This document shows, piece after piece, positions 36,875-45,861 of a stretch of DNA of 64,000 nucleotides (its first letter is position 1; the number at the start of each line of letters is the position of its first letter). A program made the position numbers and the translations under genes. The notes beneath the pieces are model-generated. The model ran no database searches. It was not told the origin of the DNA and worked only from the letters and a program-made list of their open reading frames with translations. Source of the stretch: Sphingomonas sp. MA1305 (GTDB lineage Bacteria; Pseudomonadota; Alphaproteobacteria; Sphingomonadales; Sphingomonadaceae); the NCBI RefSeq assembly GCF_016107325.1, contig NZ_RCVT01000002.1, positions 310,001 to 374,000 of the forward strand. Direction: 5' to 3'.

Positions 36875-39079
36875 TCAGGCGCGCAGCGGCAGGTGGCGCC
36901 AGCGCCGGCCGGTGGCGGAGAAGAGCGCATTGGCCACCGCCGGCGCGACCGGCGGCACCGCCAGCTCGGCGACGCCGCCCGCCTCTTCGTCGGAGCGGAT
37001 CAGCTCGACGTTGATATCCGGCGAATCGGCGAGCCGCGGCAGGCCAAGCGCGCCGAGCCGGCGGTGCGTCGGCAGGCCGGCAGCGATCGGGCACGACGCG
37101 CCGAGCGCCATCGCCAGCCCGTCGAGCAGCCCGCCCTCGATCTGCTGCAGCACCAGATCCGGGTTGACCATCCGCCCGCAGTCCACGGCGGCGACGAGCC
37201 GGCCGACACGCGGCCGTCCTTCGGCCAGTTCCGCCTCCGCCAGCACCGCGACGAAGCTGCCGCGGAAGGCATGGCAGGCAATGCCCTGGCCGCTGCCCGG
37301 TCCACCGCCGTCCCAGCCGCCCAGCGCCGCCACCGTCGACAGGCAGCGCGCCAGCCGCGCATTGCCGCCGAGCATGCCGATCCGGTAGGACAGGGGTTCG
37401 GAATTGGCGGCGCGGGCGAGCTCGTCGAGGAAGCTTTCGGTGAAGAAGCAGGTGTAGCCGTGGGCGCCGCCGCGGACGTGGCCGGTGCGCAGGGCGAGCT
37501 CGGCCGGATGATGGTCGATCGCCACCGCCGGGATCGCATAGGGCGGCATCGCGCCGGCCACCGCATAGCGATCGGCATGGCCGGCGCCGCTCGCCGCGGT
37601 GACGAAGCCCGACGGCAGCAGTCGCGCCGCCAGCGCGCGGCCGGTCGCCGGTGCGGCGATCTTCGCGCCCCAGGCGGCGATGGTGCCGTTCGCCGCCAGC
37701 CGTGCCGACAGCCTGGCGCGGGCCGGGGCGCGCATCGTGTCCTGCACGATCTCCTCGCCGCGCGACCAGCTGAGGCAGACCGGCCGCTTCAGCCGCATCG
37801 TCAGCAGCGCCGCCTGCTCCGCCACCCGCGGGTCAAAGGTCGCCGCGGAGCGCCCGCCGGCGAGCGTGACGTGGACGACCACCGCCCCCTCCGACAGGCC
37901 CGCCGCCCGCGCCGCCGCGGCGCGCGCCACCGCCGGCGCGCCGGTCGCCAGCCACAGTTCCAGCCGGCCGTCGCGATAGGCGGCGGTGGCGCTCGGCGTC
38001 TCCGGCGCGGCGTGGAGCGCGGGAGCGGCGGCATAATCGGCGGTGATCACGCCGCCCCCCTGCAGCCGGTCGCCGACCGTGCCGATCCGGCCGAGCGCCG
38101 CGCCCTGCCGCGCCAGCGCCGCGTCGAGCGCGGCGGCGATCCCGGCATCGTCGACCGCCGGCCCCGGCGTCGCGAAGCGTGGATGGATCGCGGCCAGCGC
38201 CCGCTCCGCCGCCCACCAGGTCGTCGCCGCGACCGCCACCCAGCGCGGATTCTCGACCACCGCCAACACGCCGCGGATACGGTCCGCCGCGGCGCGATCG
38301 AGCCCGACCAGCCGGCTGTCGCCGATCGGTCCCTGGCGGATCGCGGCATGGACCATGTCGGGCAGGCGGATGTCGCCGGCGAAGCCGGCCGAGCCGTCGA
38401 CCTTGGCGGGCACGTCGAGCCGCGGCACCGCCCGCCCCGCCAGCCGCCCCGCGCCCTGCACCCCGAGCGGCAGCGGTTCGGGCAGGCTCTCGGCCGCCGC
38501 CGCCGCGGCGAGCTCGGCGAAGCGCAGCCGCTGGGTGCCGTGACGGACGAAGCCGCCCTCGGCGACGCAATCCGACCAGCCGACGTTCCAGCGCGCCGCC
38601 GCCGCCTTGCAGAGCAGCGCCCGCGCCGCCGCCCCCGCCTCGCGCGCGCCCTCCTCGAACATGCGGATCGAGGTGGAGCCGCCGGTCAGCATCAGCGTCG
38701 CGCGCTCCGCCAGCGTGTCGCGCAGCCGCTGCGGCACGCGGTCGAACTGCCCCTCGAACAGCTCGGTCAGCGCGAGCGGATTGGCGTAGAGCGGGTTGAG
38801 CGGCGCCGGCTCGACCGCGATCGTCCGCCAATCGGCGCCGAGCTCGTCGGCGACCAGCTGCGGCAGCGCGGTGTAGACGCCCTGGCCGTGCTCCAGCTGC
38901 GGCACCGCGACGGTGACATGGCCGTCGTCGCCGATCTTCAGCCACGCGCCGAACAGGCTCTCGCCCGGCGCGGCGGCGAGATTGGGCTGGTAGCGGCGCG
39001 GCCATAGCGCCCAGGCGACGACGAGCCCGACGCCCGCGCCGCCGCCGACGATCACCCCGCGCCTGCTGATCACTGCCAT
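36875..39079 (-). CDS. Molybdopterin-binding subunit of xanthine-dehydrogenase family, IorB-like, orphan
   Basis: 734 aa. A twin-arginine-like start (SRRGVIVGGGAGVG) suggests export in folded form. The sequence follows isoquinoline 1-oxidoreductase beta-type subunits: VPQLEHGQGVYTALPQLVADELGADW, GRAVPRLDVPAKVDGSAGFAGD, and HVRGGAHGYTCFFTESFLDEL. The catalytic glutamate is E705 in GVAELAVPP, where GxGE is usual, so the preceding Gly is Ala. Such enzymes need a separate [2Fe-2S] subunit (IorA); none lies nearby, nor any XdhC chaperone. It hydroxylates an unknown aromatic or aldehyde, if active. Confidence 0.85.
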   Translation of the reverse strand: MAVISRRGVIVGGGAGVGLVVAWALWPRRYQPNLAAAPGESLFGAWLKIGDDGHVTVAVPQLEHGQGVYTALPQLVADELGADWRTIAVEPAPLNPLYANPLALTELFEGQFDRVPQRLRDTLAERATLMLTGGSTSIRMFEEGAREAGAAARALLCKAAAARWNVGWSDCVAEGGFVRHGTQRLRFAELAAAAAAESLPEPLPLGVQGAGRLAGRAVPRLDVPAKVDGSAGFAGDIRLPDMVHAAIRQGPIGDSRLVGLDRAAADRIRGVLAVVENPRWVAVAATTWWAAERALAAIHPRFATPGPAVDDAGIAAALDAALARQGAALGRIGTVGDRLQGGGVITADYAAAPALHAAPETPSATAAYRDGRLELWLATGAPAVARAAAARAAGLSEGAVVVHVTLAGGRSAATFDPRVAEQAALLTMRLKRPVCLSWSRGEEIVQDTMRAPARARLSARLAANGTIAAWGAKIAAPATGRALAARLLPSGFVTAASGAGHADRYAVAGAMPPYAIPAVAIDHHPAELALRTGHVRGGAHGYTCFFTESFLDELARAANSEPLSYRIGMLGGNARLARCLSTVAALGGWDGGGPGSGQGIACHAFRGSFVAVLAEAELAEGRPRVGRLVAAVDCGRMVNPDLVLQQIEGGLLDGLAMALGASCPIAAGLPTHRRLGALGLPRLADSPDINVELIRSDEEAGGVAELAVPPVAPAVANALFSATGRRWRHLPLRA

Positions 39080-39631
39080 GCCCGCGGCTCTACCGGTGTG
39101 CGGCGGTGGTGGGAAGGCGTTGCGGGAGCATGGCTTTGCGGCGAGTCTTGACAGATTTGACGCCTGACGCGGATGGTTTCGCTCCCGGTCGCGAACGATT
39201 GTTACACGGAGACCCGAAAAGTCTCAAAGGTCGCACCTCTACGCGAGGGCGCGACAGAAGAAATCTGGACGATCAAAAGAGCGGTCGAAATCGGCTGAGT
39301 CTAGCGACGGCCCTGTTTGTAGGACAGCGATAATTGAGGACCGGCTGCGTCTGTAGCCTGCCCTCGCCCCTAACACGCGGGCCTGAGTAGTTACCCTTCG
39401 TCCAGCATGATCCTTCCCGCTTCCCCCTCCCCGACCTTTAGTTTTGAGAGAATGCAACCAGGAATAGGTTTTTGGAAGCACGCCGTCAGGATCGACGTGG
39501 CTGAGCCGGCCTTGCCGGCTTCCCCACGAAACCTTTGTTTTCGGGAAGCCGCAAACGTGAAAGTCGTGTAACCGAACGGTATGCCAAATCTGCCCAACAT
39601 GTAGCCCATATCACCGCGTGACTAATTGGGA
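39080..39631. other. 552-bp gap of lower GC, no supported gene
   Basis: This stretch is visibly less GC-rich than its surroundings and continues into the gene at 39632. Small open frames exist on both strands but none has family resemblance or a convincing ribosome-binding site. A hairpin AGCCGGC-CTT-GCCGGCT is at 39504-39520 and a weaker CGAAA/TTTCG dyad near 39527-39543. No tRNA, integrase or direct repeats at the borders were seen. Confidence 0.5.
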
Positions 39632-40084
39632 ATGGACCTAATGAATGATGCCTCTGTGGTTGAGCGTTTCAATTGCGCCGAACGCATCCCGCGGCACCGC
39701 TTTCAAATTAACGATTGGGACTTGTCGATCCAAGAGTTAACAACGGGGTTGCGTCCTAGCATCACATACCTCCGGGACTACACAAAGTTTGCAATTTCTA
39801 GCGAGGATGGCAGAAATATATTCTCCAGCTGCTGCTCTTGGCGAATGGGGGACCTCACCTCAGAAGAGGAGAAGCGCTACGCCGATTTAGATATCGTCGC
39901 GGCAATAACTTGGTCCACAGGGTGGTCAACACTTTTTGAGTCGAAGCGGCCGCACGCCGGACTGACAAAGGACTTCATTATTGACTTCTTCCATTTTTAC
40001 AAGCGCATCGTGGGTAAGGGGAAGAGGGTTGGCGACTCTTGGAAGGATATTTTAGTTTACGTGGAACTATCGAGAAACGATTAG
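39632..40084 (+). CDS. Unrecognised protein in a low-GC islet
   Basis: 150 aa from ATG 39632; TTG 39626 and ATG 39641 are alternatives and no strong ribosome-binding site decides. I do not recognise the family. It has no signal peptide or membrane helix, contains paired aromatics (WSTGWSTLF, FFHFYKR), a CC dipeptide (SSCCSWRMGD) and a C-terminal basic patch (KRIVGKGKRVGDSWKD). Codon use is unlike the neighbours: TTA, ATA, TTT and AAT are frequent, and GC is about 50% by eye versus close to 70% around it. This suggests recent horizontal transfer. It stands alone between two minus-strand genes. Confidence 0.6.
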   Translation: MDLMNDASVVERFNCAERIPRHRFQINDWDLSIQELTTGLRPSITYLRDYTKFAISSEDGRNIFSSCCSWRMGDLTSEEEKRYADLDIVAAITWSTGWSTLFESKRPHAGLTKDFIIDFFHFYKRIVGKGKRVGDSWKDILVYVELSRND

Positions 40085-40186
40085 CTGCAGCCGGCGAGGC
40101 GTCGGCTTTCGCGAAACACCGTCGTATTGGGAAAGCAGGCCGCACGCGATCCGCTCCCTTCCAACCCACGGCCCGACAGGCTCCCC

Positions 40187-41896
40187 TCAGGCCGCCGCCG
40201 CCAGCGCCCGGTACGTGTTGCGTAGCGACACCTTGTCGATCTTCTCCGTGCCCAGCCGCGGCAGCGCGACGGCGGAGAGCCAGATGCGCGTCGGCACCTT
40301 GAAGGCGGCGATGTGTTCGCCGAGGAAGGCGCGGAGCGCCGCCTCGTCGACGCCCCCACCCGCTCCTTCCCCCTCGCGCAGGTGGACGACCGCGCCCGGC
40401 ACCTCGCCATAGCGTTCGTCGGCGAGGCCGAACACCGCCGCCTCCGCCACCGCGGGGTGGGCGTAGAGCGCGGCCTCGACCTCCTGGCAGGCGATGTTCT
40501 CGCCGCCGCGGATGACGATGTCCTTGGCGCGGTCGACGATGAAGACATAGCCGTCGTCGTCGAGATAGCCGAGGTCGCCGGTGCGAAAGAAGCCGTCGGC
40601 GGTGATGCAGGCCGCGGTCGCCTCCGGATTGTTCCAATAGCCGCGGAAGTTGCAGATCGAGCGGATCGCGATCTCGCCCCGTCCGCCCTGCGGCAGGCGC
40701 GCGCCGGCCTCGTCGAGGATGGCGATCTCGACCAGCGGCGCCGACGGGCGGCCGGTGCTCGCCGGCTTGTTGAGATAGTTGGAGCGCCAATTGCCCGCGC
40801 CGACGGCGTTGGTCTCGGTCAGGCCATAGCCGATGAGGGGGGCGGGCCCGCCCAGCTCCTCGTTGAGGCGGCGGACGTGTTCCACCGGGCGCGGCGCGCC
40901 GCCGGCGGCGAAGTCGGTGACGGTGCTGAGGTCGAAGCGGTGGCGCTCGGGATGGGTGAGAATCTCGAAGCTCATCAGCGGCACGCCGACGAAATAGGTG
41001 ACCTGTTCCGCCTCGATCAGGCGCATCGCCTCCAGCGCATCCCATTTCGGCATCAGCACCAGCTTGCGGCCCATGGCGAAGCTCTGCAGCATCACCGTCA
41101 CCTCGGCGGTGACGTGGAACAGCGGCAGGGTGAGCAGCGTCGCCGGCTGGATGGTCGGCGCATTGCCGTCGGCGGTGGCGATGGCGAGCATCATCAGCGC
41201 CTGCGACAGGAAGCTGAAGGTGCCTTGCACCACGGCGCGATGCTGCGACACCGCGCCCTTCGACTTGCCGGTCGAGCCGGAGGTGAACAGGATCGTCGCA
41301 TCGTCCTCCGCCCCGACCGCGGGCAGAGCGGTGTCGGCGACGTCGCGGGCGATCACCGGCTCCAGGGCCTGGGCGAGCGGCAGCCGGTCCTCGATCGTCA
41401 CCATCGCCGGCTTGACGCCGGGGGCGGCGGCGATCCGCTCGGCGCGCGGCCCGTCGGCGACGACCAGGGCGCAATCGACCGCAACGATCGCCTCGCCCAG
41501 TTCCTCCGCCTGCCACCAGCCGTTGAGCAGGGTGGCGACGCCGCCCGCCATGACGATGCCCATGTAGAGGACGATCCACGACGGCGAGTTGCGCATCGCG
41601 ATGCCGACCCGGTCGCCCTTGCCGATGCCATAGCCGGCGACGAGGGCGCGGGCGACGCGCTGCGCCAGCGCATAAGTTTCGGCGAAGCTCAGCCGCTCCG
41701 CGCCGGCGACGATCAGCGTCTTGTCGGCATGTTCGGCGCAATAATGGGCGAAATAGAGCGGCAGGCTGGGCGGTGCCGCGGCGATCGCGGGCAGGCTGCC
41801 CCAGGGGCGCTCCACCTTCGTCAGCGCCAGCATGCCGCCGGGCGCGGTCAGCGCGGCCATGGTCGCATCCATCCGCTGGTCGAGTTCGGTCCGCAT
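40187..41896 (-). CDS. AMP-forming acyl-CoA synthetase
   Basis: 569 aa from ATG 41896 (GGAGAGG upstream). ANL-superfamily enzyme activating a carboxylic acid as acyl-AMP and then acyl-CoA. The P-loop is [14 protein letters not shown], the A5 motif is [12 protein letters not shown], the A7/A8 region is [22 protein letters not shown] followed by [11 protein letters not shown], and the catalytic lysine near the C-terminus lies in [13 protein letters not shown]. The substrate is likely a fatty or aromatic acid. Divergent from lgt; it is the left partner of a 67-bp intergenic space. Confidence 0.9.
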   Translation of the reverse strand: MRTELDQRMDATMAALTAPGGMLALTKVERPWGSLPAIAAAPPSLPLYFAHYCAEHADKTLIVAGAERLSFAETYALAQRVARALVAGYGIGKGDRVGIAMRNSPSWIVLYMGIVMAGGVATLLNGWWQAEELGEAIVAVDCALVVADGPRAERIAAAPGVKPAMVTIEDRLPLAQALEPVIARDVADTALPAVGAEDDATILFTSGSTGKSKGAVSQHRAVVQGTFSFLSQALMMLAIATADGNAPTIQPATLLTLPLFHVTAEVTVMLQSFAMGRKLVLMPKWDALEAMRLIEAEQVTYFVGVPLMSFEILTHPERHRFDLSTVTDFAAGGAPRPVEHVRRLNEELGGPAPLIGYGLTETNAVGAGNWRSNYLNKPASTGRPSAPLVEIAILDEAGARLPQGGRGEIAIRSICNFRGYWNNPEATAACITADGFFRTGDLGYLDDDGYVFIVDRAKDIVIRGGENIACQEVEAALYAHPAVAEAAVFGLADERYGEVPGAVVHLREGEGAGGGVDEAALRAFLGEHIAAFKVPTRIWLSAVALPRLGTEKIDKVSLRNTYRALAAAA

Positions 41897-41963
41897 CAAA
41901 CCTCTCCGCTTGGTCTTATCTGTTTGCGCCACTATGCAGACGGCAAAGCCCTGGGGGAAGCCC

Positions 41964-42860
41964 GTGATCCTGTCCGTCCTCGCCGCCGCTGCCGCACCCG
42001 CGGCCGGCCACATCCGTTTCGACGACCTCGGGCTGCACCCCGACGTCTTCTCGATCGGCGTCTTCACGCTGCGCTGGTACAGCCTCGCCTATATCGCCGG
42101 CATCCTGATCGGCTGGTGGTATCTGTTGAAGCTGCTCGCCCAGCCGGGCGCGCCGATGGCGCGGCGCCATGCCGACGACCTCGTCTTCTACGCGACGCTC
42201 GGCATCATCCTCGGCGGGCGGATCGGCTATGTGATCTTCTACGCGCCGGAGATGATCCTGCACCCGATCCGCATCCTCAGGCTGTGGGACGGCGGCATGA
42301 GCTTCCATGGCGGGGTGATCGGCACCTCGATCGGGCTGATCCTGTTCGCGCGCAAACACGGGCTCAACTGGCTGCGCGTGCACGACTATATCGCCTGCTG
42401 CGTGCCCTTCGGCCTGTTCTTCGGGCGGCTCGCCAATTTCGTGAACGGCGAATTGTGGGGCAAGCCGGCGAACGTGCCTTGGGCGATCGTCTTCGACCGG
42501 ACCGTGCCGTTCGGCGTGCCCGAGCCGGCGCGCCACCCGAGCCAGCTGTACGAGGCGGCGCTGGAGGGCGTGCTGCTGTTCGCGGTGCTCGCCTTCGCCT
42601 TCTGGCGGACCAAGGCGCGCTACCAGCCGGGGCGGCTCACCGGCCTGTTCGTACTCGGCTATGGCATCGCACGCTTCACGGTGGAATTCTTCCGCGAGCC
42701 GGACGCGCAGTTCCGCGGCACCTTCATCGAGGCGACGCACATCCATATGGGCCAGTGGCTGTGCGTGCCGATGATCGCCGGCGGCCTGTACCTGATGCTG
42801 ACCGCGCCGAAGCGCCGCGTACGGGTGGAGCCGACCTGGGGGACGGAGAGCGTGGCTTAG
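41964..42860 (+). CDS. lgt: Prolipoprotein diacylglyceryl transferase
   Basis: 298 aa with the GTG at 41964, which follows GGGGGAAG; ATG 41934 is an alternative. Lgt transfers diacylglyceryl from phosphatidylglycerol to the lipobox cysteine of prolipoproteins in the inner membrane. The signature [22 protein letters not shown], the H-G-G loop and [14 protein letters not shown] are present, with seven or so membrane segments, and RHPSQLYEA near the end. It heads a conserved cluster with the following methyltransferase and pgeF. Confidence 0.94.
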   Translation: MILSVLAAAAAPAAGHIRFDDLGLHPDVFSIGVFTLRWYSLAYIAGILIGWWYLLKLLAQPGAPMARRHADDLVFYATLGIILGGRIGYVIFYAPEMILHPIRILRLWDGGMSFHGGVIGTSIGLILFARKHGLNWLRVHDYIACCVPFGLFFGRLANFVNGELWGKPANVPWAIVFDRTVPFGVPEPARHPSQLYEAALEGVLLFAVLAFAFWRTKARYQPGRLTGLFVLGYGIARFTVEFFREPDAQFRGTFIEATHIHMGQWLCVPMIAGGLYLMLTAPKRRVRVEPTWGTESVA

Positions 42861-42908
42861 GGGGGGCTCGCCCGCGCTCGAAAGACCGAGGGCGCCTACG
42901 CTCCCAAA

Positions 42909-43014
42909 CGTCATCCCGGCGGAAGCCGGGACCCATGGTGGCGATGGCCTCGCGGGTTAGTGCGCTACGGCAGCCGCGCCGGGTCCATGGGTCCCGGCTT
43001 CCGCCGGGATGACG
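42909..43014. repeat. Inverted repeat, unit A (copy 2), perfect 30-bp arms
   Basis: The arms at 42909-42938 and 42985-43014 are exact reverse complements over 30 bp, around a 46-nt centre. Each arm includes CCCGGC-GGAA-GCCGGG, a small hairpin with a GNRA-type loop, then ACCCATGG. The other copy lies at 8977-9090. With the next unit it fills the 336-bp gap between lgt and the methyltransferase gene. Confidence 0.92.
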
Positions 43015-43041
43015 AATGGGTGGGCTCCTCCCGGCTCACTT

Positions 43042-43137
43042 CCGTCCTTCCCGCGCAGGCGGGAGGCCGGAGGCGCGGCCGGTGCGACCCAAGCGGGGAC
43101 CTGTGCGTCTGGATCCCCGCCTGCGCGGGGATGACGG
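43042..43137. repeat. Inverted repeat, unit B (copy 2), diverged
   Basis: CCGTCCTTCCCGCGCAGGCG from 43042 faces GCCTGCGCGGGGATGACGG ending 43137; about 22 of 27 positions pair. The right arm is GTGCGTCTGGATCC-flanked like unit B at 9116-9210. It directly follows unit A, as in the gpmA-purE gap. Confidence 0.75.
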
Positions 43138-43196
43138 TAGCGGCGGGAGTGAGAGTGCCCTTGCGCCGCGCCCCCTGCGCCGTCATTTCGTCGCGC

Positions 43197-44258
43197 GTGA
43201 CGCTTTCTTCTCCCCCCGACGACGGCCCCCTGCCCGAGCGACTCGCGCGCGCGATCGCGCTCGCCGGGCCGATGCCGGTGTCGCAGTTCATGGCGGCGGC
43301 CAATGCGCATTATTATGCGACGCGCGATCCGCTCGGGCCGGGCGGCGATTTCGTCACCGCGCCGGAGATCAGCCAGATGTTCGGCGAGCTGGTCGGCCTG
43401 TGGTGCGCCGATTTGTGGGACCGCGCCGGCCGGCCGGAGATCGCCTGGGTCGAGCTGGGGCCGGGCCGCGGCACGCTTGCCGCCGATGCGCGCCGGGCGA
43501 TGGCGCGTGCCGGGCTGACGCCGCCGGTCCATCTGGTCGAGACGAGCCCGACGCTGCGCGCGGCGCAGGCGGAGCGACTCGCCGACGCGCACTGGCATGA
43601 TTCGGTCGAGACGCTGCCGACCGACCGGCCGCTGATCGTCGTCGCCAACGAATTCTTCGACGCGCTGCCGATCCGCCAGCTGATCCGGCGCAGCGATGCG
43701 TGGCACGAGCGGCTGGTCGCCTGCCAGGATACGTTGTTCCTGCCGATCGCTGGCAAGCCGGTGCCGGGCGAGCTGCTGCCCGAGCGGCTGCGCGACGCCC
43801 CCGCCGGTGCGATCCTGGAAACGTCGCCGGCGGCGGTCGGCATCGTCCGCACGCTCGCCGGCCGGATCGCCGGCCAGGGCGGCGCGCTGCTCGGAATCGA
43901 CTATGGCTATGAAGGGCCGGCGCTGGGCGACACGCTGCAGGCGGTGCGCGGCCACGGCTTCGCCAATCCCTTCGACACGCCGGGCGAGGTCGACCTCAGC
44001 GCCCACGTCGATTTCGCCACGCTCGCCGCCGCGGCACAGGCAGCGGGCGCGGTCGCCTGGGGACCGGTCAGCCAGCGCGACCTGCTCGGCCAGCTCGGCA
44101 TCGACGCGCGGACCAGCGCGCTGGCGCGGGCGACGCCGGAGCGGCAGGGGCAAGTGCTCGCCGACCGCAACCGGCTGATGGGCGAGATGGGCGAGCTGTT
44201 CCGCGCGCTGGCGCTGACGCAGCGCGACTGGCCGGTGCCGGCGGGATTCGGCGCATGA
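43197..44258 (+). CDS. MidA/NDUFAF7-type SAM-dependent methyltransferase (DUF185)
   Basis: 353 aa from GTG 43197; the start is uncertain because no good ribosome-binding site is seen and the frame continues upstream through the repeat. Recognised by MPVSQFMAAANAHYYATRDPLGPGGDF and PEISQMFGELVGLW, then the SAM-binding WVELGPGRGTLAADAR and LIVVANEFFDALPIRQL. The mitochondrial relative NDUFAF7 methylates an arginine of complex I; the bacterial role is inferred. Its stop overlaps the acetyltransferase start (ATGA). Confidence 0.88.
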   Translation: MTLSSPPDDGPLPERLARAIALAGPMPVSQFMAAANAHYYATRDPLGPGGDFVTAPEISQMFGELVGLWCADLWDRAGRPEIAWVELGPGRGTLAADARRAMARAGLTPPVHLVETSPTLRAAQAERLADAHWHDSVETLPTDRPLIVVANEFFDALPIRQLIRRSDAWHERLVACQDTLFLPIAGKPVPGELLPERLRDAPAGAILETSPAAVGIVRTLAGRIAGQGGALLGIDYGYEGPALGDTLQAVRGHGFANPFDTPGEVDLSAHVDFATLAAAAQAAGAVAWGPVSQRDLLGQLGIDARTSALARATPERQGQVLADRNRLMGEMGELFRALALTQRDWPVPAGFGA

Positions 44259-44764
44259 GCGCGACCTTGCGCCCGGCGCGCGCCGCCGACGCGCCGGCGG
44301 TCGCCGCGCTGATGCGCGACTGTTTCACCGCGACCTTCGGGCATCTCTATGCGCCGGAAGATCTTGCCGCCTTCCTCGACGGGCTGACGCTGGAACGCTG
44401 GCGCGCCGAGATCGCGGACGCCGCCTTCGCCTTCCTGCTCGCCGAGGAGAATGGCCGGCTGGTCGGTTTCGCCAAGCTCGGGCCCCATTCGCTTCCCGTG
44501 ACTCCGACGGGCCCGATGATCGAGCTGCGGCAATTGTACCTCGCCGCCGACCAGCATGGCCGCGGCCTGGCGCAGGCGATGATGGATTGGGTGATCGCCA
44601 CCGCGCGGCAGCGCGGCGCGGGCGAGCTGTTCCTGTCGGTCTATGTCGACAATCACCGTGCCCGGCGCTTCTACGAACGCTACGGGTTCGAGACGGTCGG
44701 CCGCTACGACTTCATGGTCGGCAACCATCGCGACGAGGACGATCTGATGCGGCTGGCGCTGTGA
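44255..44764 (+). CDS. GNAT-family N-acetyltransferase
   Basis: 169 aa. Motif A is QLYLAADQHGRGLAQAMMDW (Q-x-x-G-x-G/A), with VYVDNHRARRFYERYGFETVG as the B motif, typical of spermidine/ribosomal-protein acetyltransferase-like GNATs. The acceptor is unknown. It overlaps both neighbours by one to four bases (ATGA, GTGA), so it belongs to the lgt-methyltransferase-pgeF operon. Confidence 0.87.
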   Translation: MSATLRPARAADAPAVAALMRDCFTATFGHLYAPEDLAAFLDGLTLERWRAEIADAAFAFLLAEENGRLVGFAKLGPHSLPVTPTGPMIELRQLYLAADQHGRGLAQAMMDWVIATARQRGAGELFLSVYVDNHRARRFYERYGFETVGRYDFMVGNHRDEDDLMRLAL

Positions 44765-45543
44765 CCGCGAGCGATTCGAACGGGGTGGAGGTGATCCGCG
44801 CCCGCGCGCTTGGCGCGGTGCCGCACGGCTTCCTCGGGCGGCGCGGCGGCGTGTCGGAGGGCGCCACGGCGGGCCTCAACGTCGGGTTGGGGTCCGCCGA
44901 CGATCCGGCGGCGGTGGCGGAGAACCGGCGTCGCGCCGCGGCCGCAGTGCTGCCCGGCGCGACGCTGGTCACGCCCTATCAGGTCCATTCCGCCGATGCG
45001 CTGGTGGTGACCGCGCCCTGGGACGAGGCGGCGCGGCCGCGCGCCGATGCGCTGGTCAGCGACCGGCCCGGACTGCTGCTCGGCATCCTGACCGCGGATT
45101 GCGCGCCGGTGCTGTTCGCCGATCCCGCCGCCGGCGTAGTCGGCGCGGCGCATGCGGGGTGGAAGGGGGCGCTGGCCGGCGTCACCGATGCGACGCTGAC
45201 CGCGATGGAGACGCTCGGCGCCGACCGCGGCCGGATCGTCGCCGCGATCGGGCCTTGCATCGCGCGGGCGAGCTACGAGGTCGACGATGCGTTCCTCGCG
45301 CGCTTCGCCGCCGCCGATCCGGCCAACGAGCGCTTCTTCGTCGATGGCCGGGCGGGGCATCACCAGTTCGACCTCGAGGCCTATGTGGCGCATCGTCTCG
45401 CCGCGGCGGGGGTTGTGCGGGTCGAGGCGCTGGGGCTCGACACCTATGCCGACGAGGATCGGTTCTTCAGCTTCCGCCGTGCGACGCATCGGAGGGAGGC
45501 GGATTACGGGCGGCAGATCAGCGTGATCGGGGTCGCGAATTAG
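44761..45543 (+). CDS. pgeF: Laccase-domain protein PgeF (YfiH/RL5 family)
   Basis: 260 aa starting at GTG 44761. The zinc-site motifs are seen: TPYQVHSADALVV (His), TADCAPVLFAD (Cys) and GAAHAGWKGALAGV (His), then AIGPCIARASYEVDD. Members edit peptidoglycan precursors by removing misincorporated amino acids (PgeF) or act as purine-nucleoside phosphorylase-like enzymes; the family name polyphenol oxidase is older. It ends the coupled cluster, and a long palindrome follows. Confidence 0.92.
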   Translation: MTASDSNGVEVIRARALGAVPHGFLGRRGGVSEGATAGLNVGLGSADDPAAVAENRRRAAAAVLPGATLVTPYQVHSADALVVTAPWDEAARPRADALVSDRPGLLLGILTADCAPVLFADPAAGVVGAAHAGWKGALAGVTDATLTAMETLGADRGRIVAAIGPCIARASYEVDDAFLARFAAADPANERFFVDGRAGHHQFDLEAYVAHRLAAAGVVRVEALGLDTYADEDRFFSFRRATHRREADYGRQISVIGVAN

Positions 45544-45728
45544 GTTCGCGCGAAGACGCGAAGACGCGAAGAAGAAGGATGTTGGCGCGGAGGACGCGGA
45601 GGTGTCCCGCGTTGGGAGCGGCACCGATTCATCAATCTGGCGAAGGAGGGGCCGCTGTCGCGGCAAGCGCATCATCTCTGCGTCCTCCGCGCCTCCGCGC
45701 GAACCAAAATCTTCGCGTCTTCGCGTAA
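45544..45728. repeat. Long nested palindrome with CGCGAAGA arms
   Basis: The left side reads GTTCGCGCGAAGACGCG and GGCGCGGAGGACGCGGAGG; the right side reads CTCCGCGCCTCCGCGCGAACC and CTTCGCGTCTTCGCG. They pair over about 55 bp in total with gaps, forming a large hairpin of around 185 bp. GCGAAGAC is also a short tandem within the left arm (GAAGACGC twice). It fills most of the 318-bp gap before the PLP enzyme; the rest (45730-45850) shows only a remnant of the unit-A sequence (ACCGGCTTACGCCGGGACG). Confidence 0.8.
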
Positions 45729-45861
45729 ACTGCGATGTCAGCCCACCTCGCCCGACACCGGCTTACGCCGGGACGACGAGCGGACGAGGACGGACCGCGC
45801 GGCAAACTGGTATCCTCCGTTACGATCCGGCGTTATGCTCCCGCATCACAAGGAGATGACG

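Noticed and set aside
39391..39609. 72-codon open frame on the minus strand in the low-GC islet
   Set aside because: It spans a hairpin, has no family resemblance and no convincing ribosome-binding site. Codon pattern does not resemble the islet gene at 39632.
45730..45861. Possible SAM riboswitch before the cystathionine gamma-synthase-family gene
   Set aside because: None of the conserved core of SAM-I, SAM-II or SAM-V riboswitches could be found; the space contains repeat remnants.
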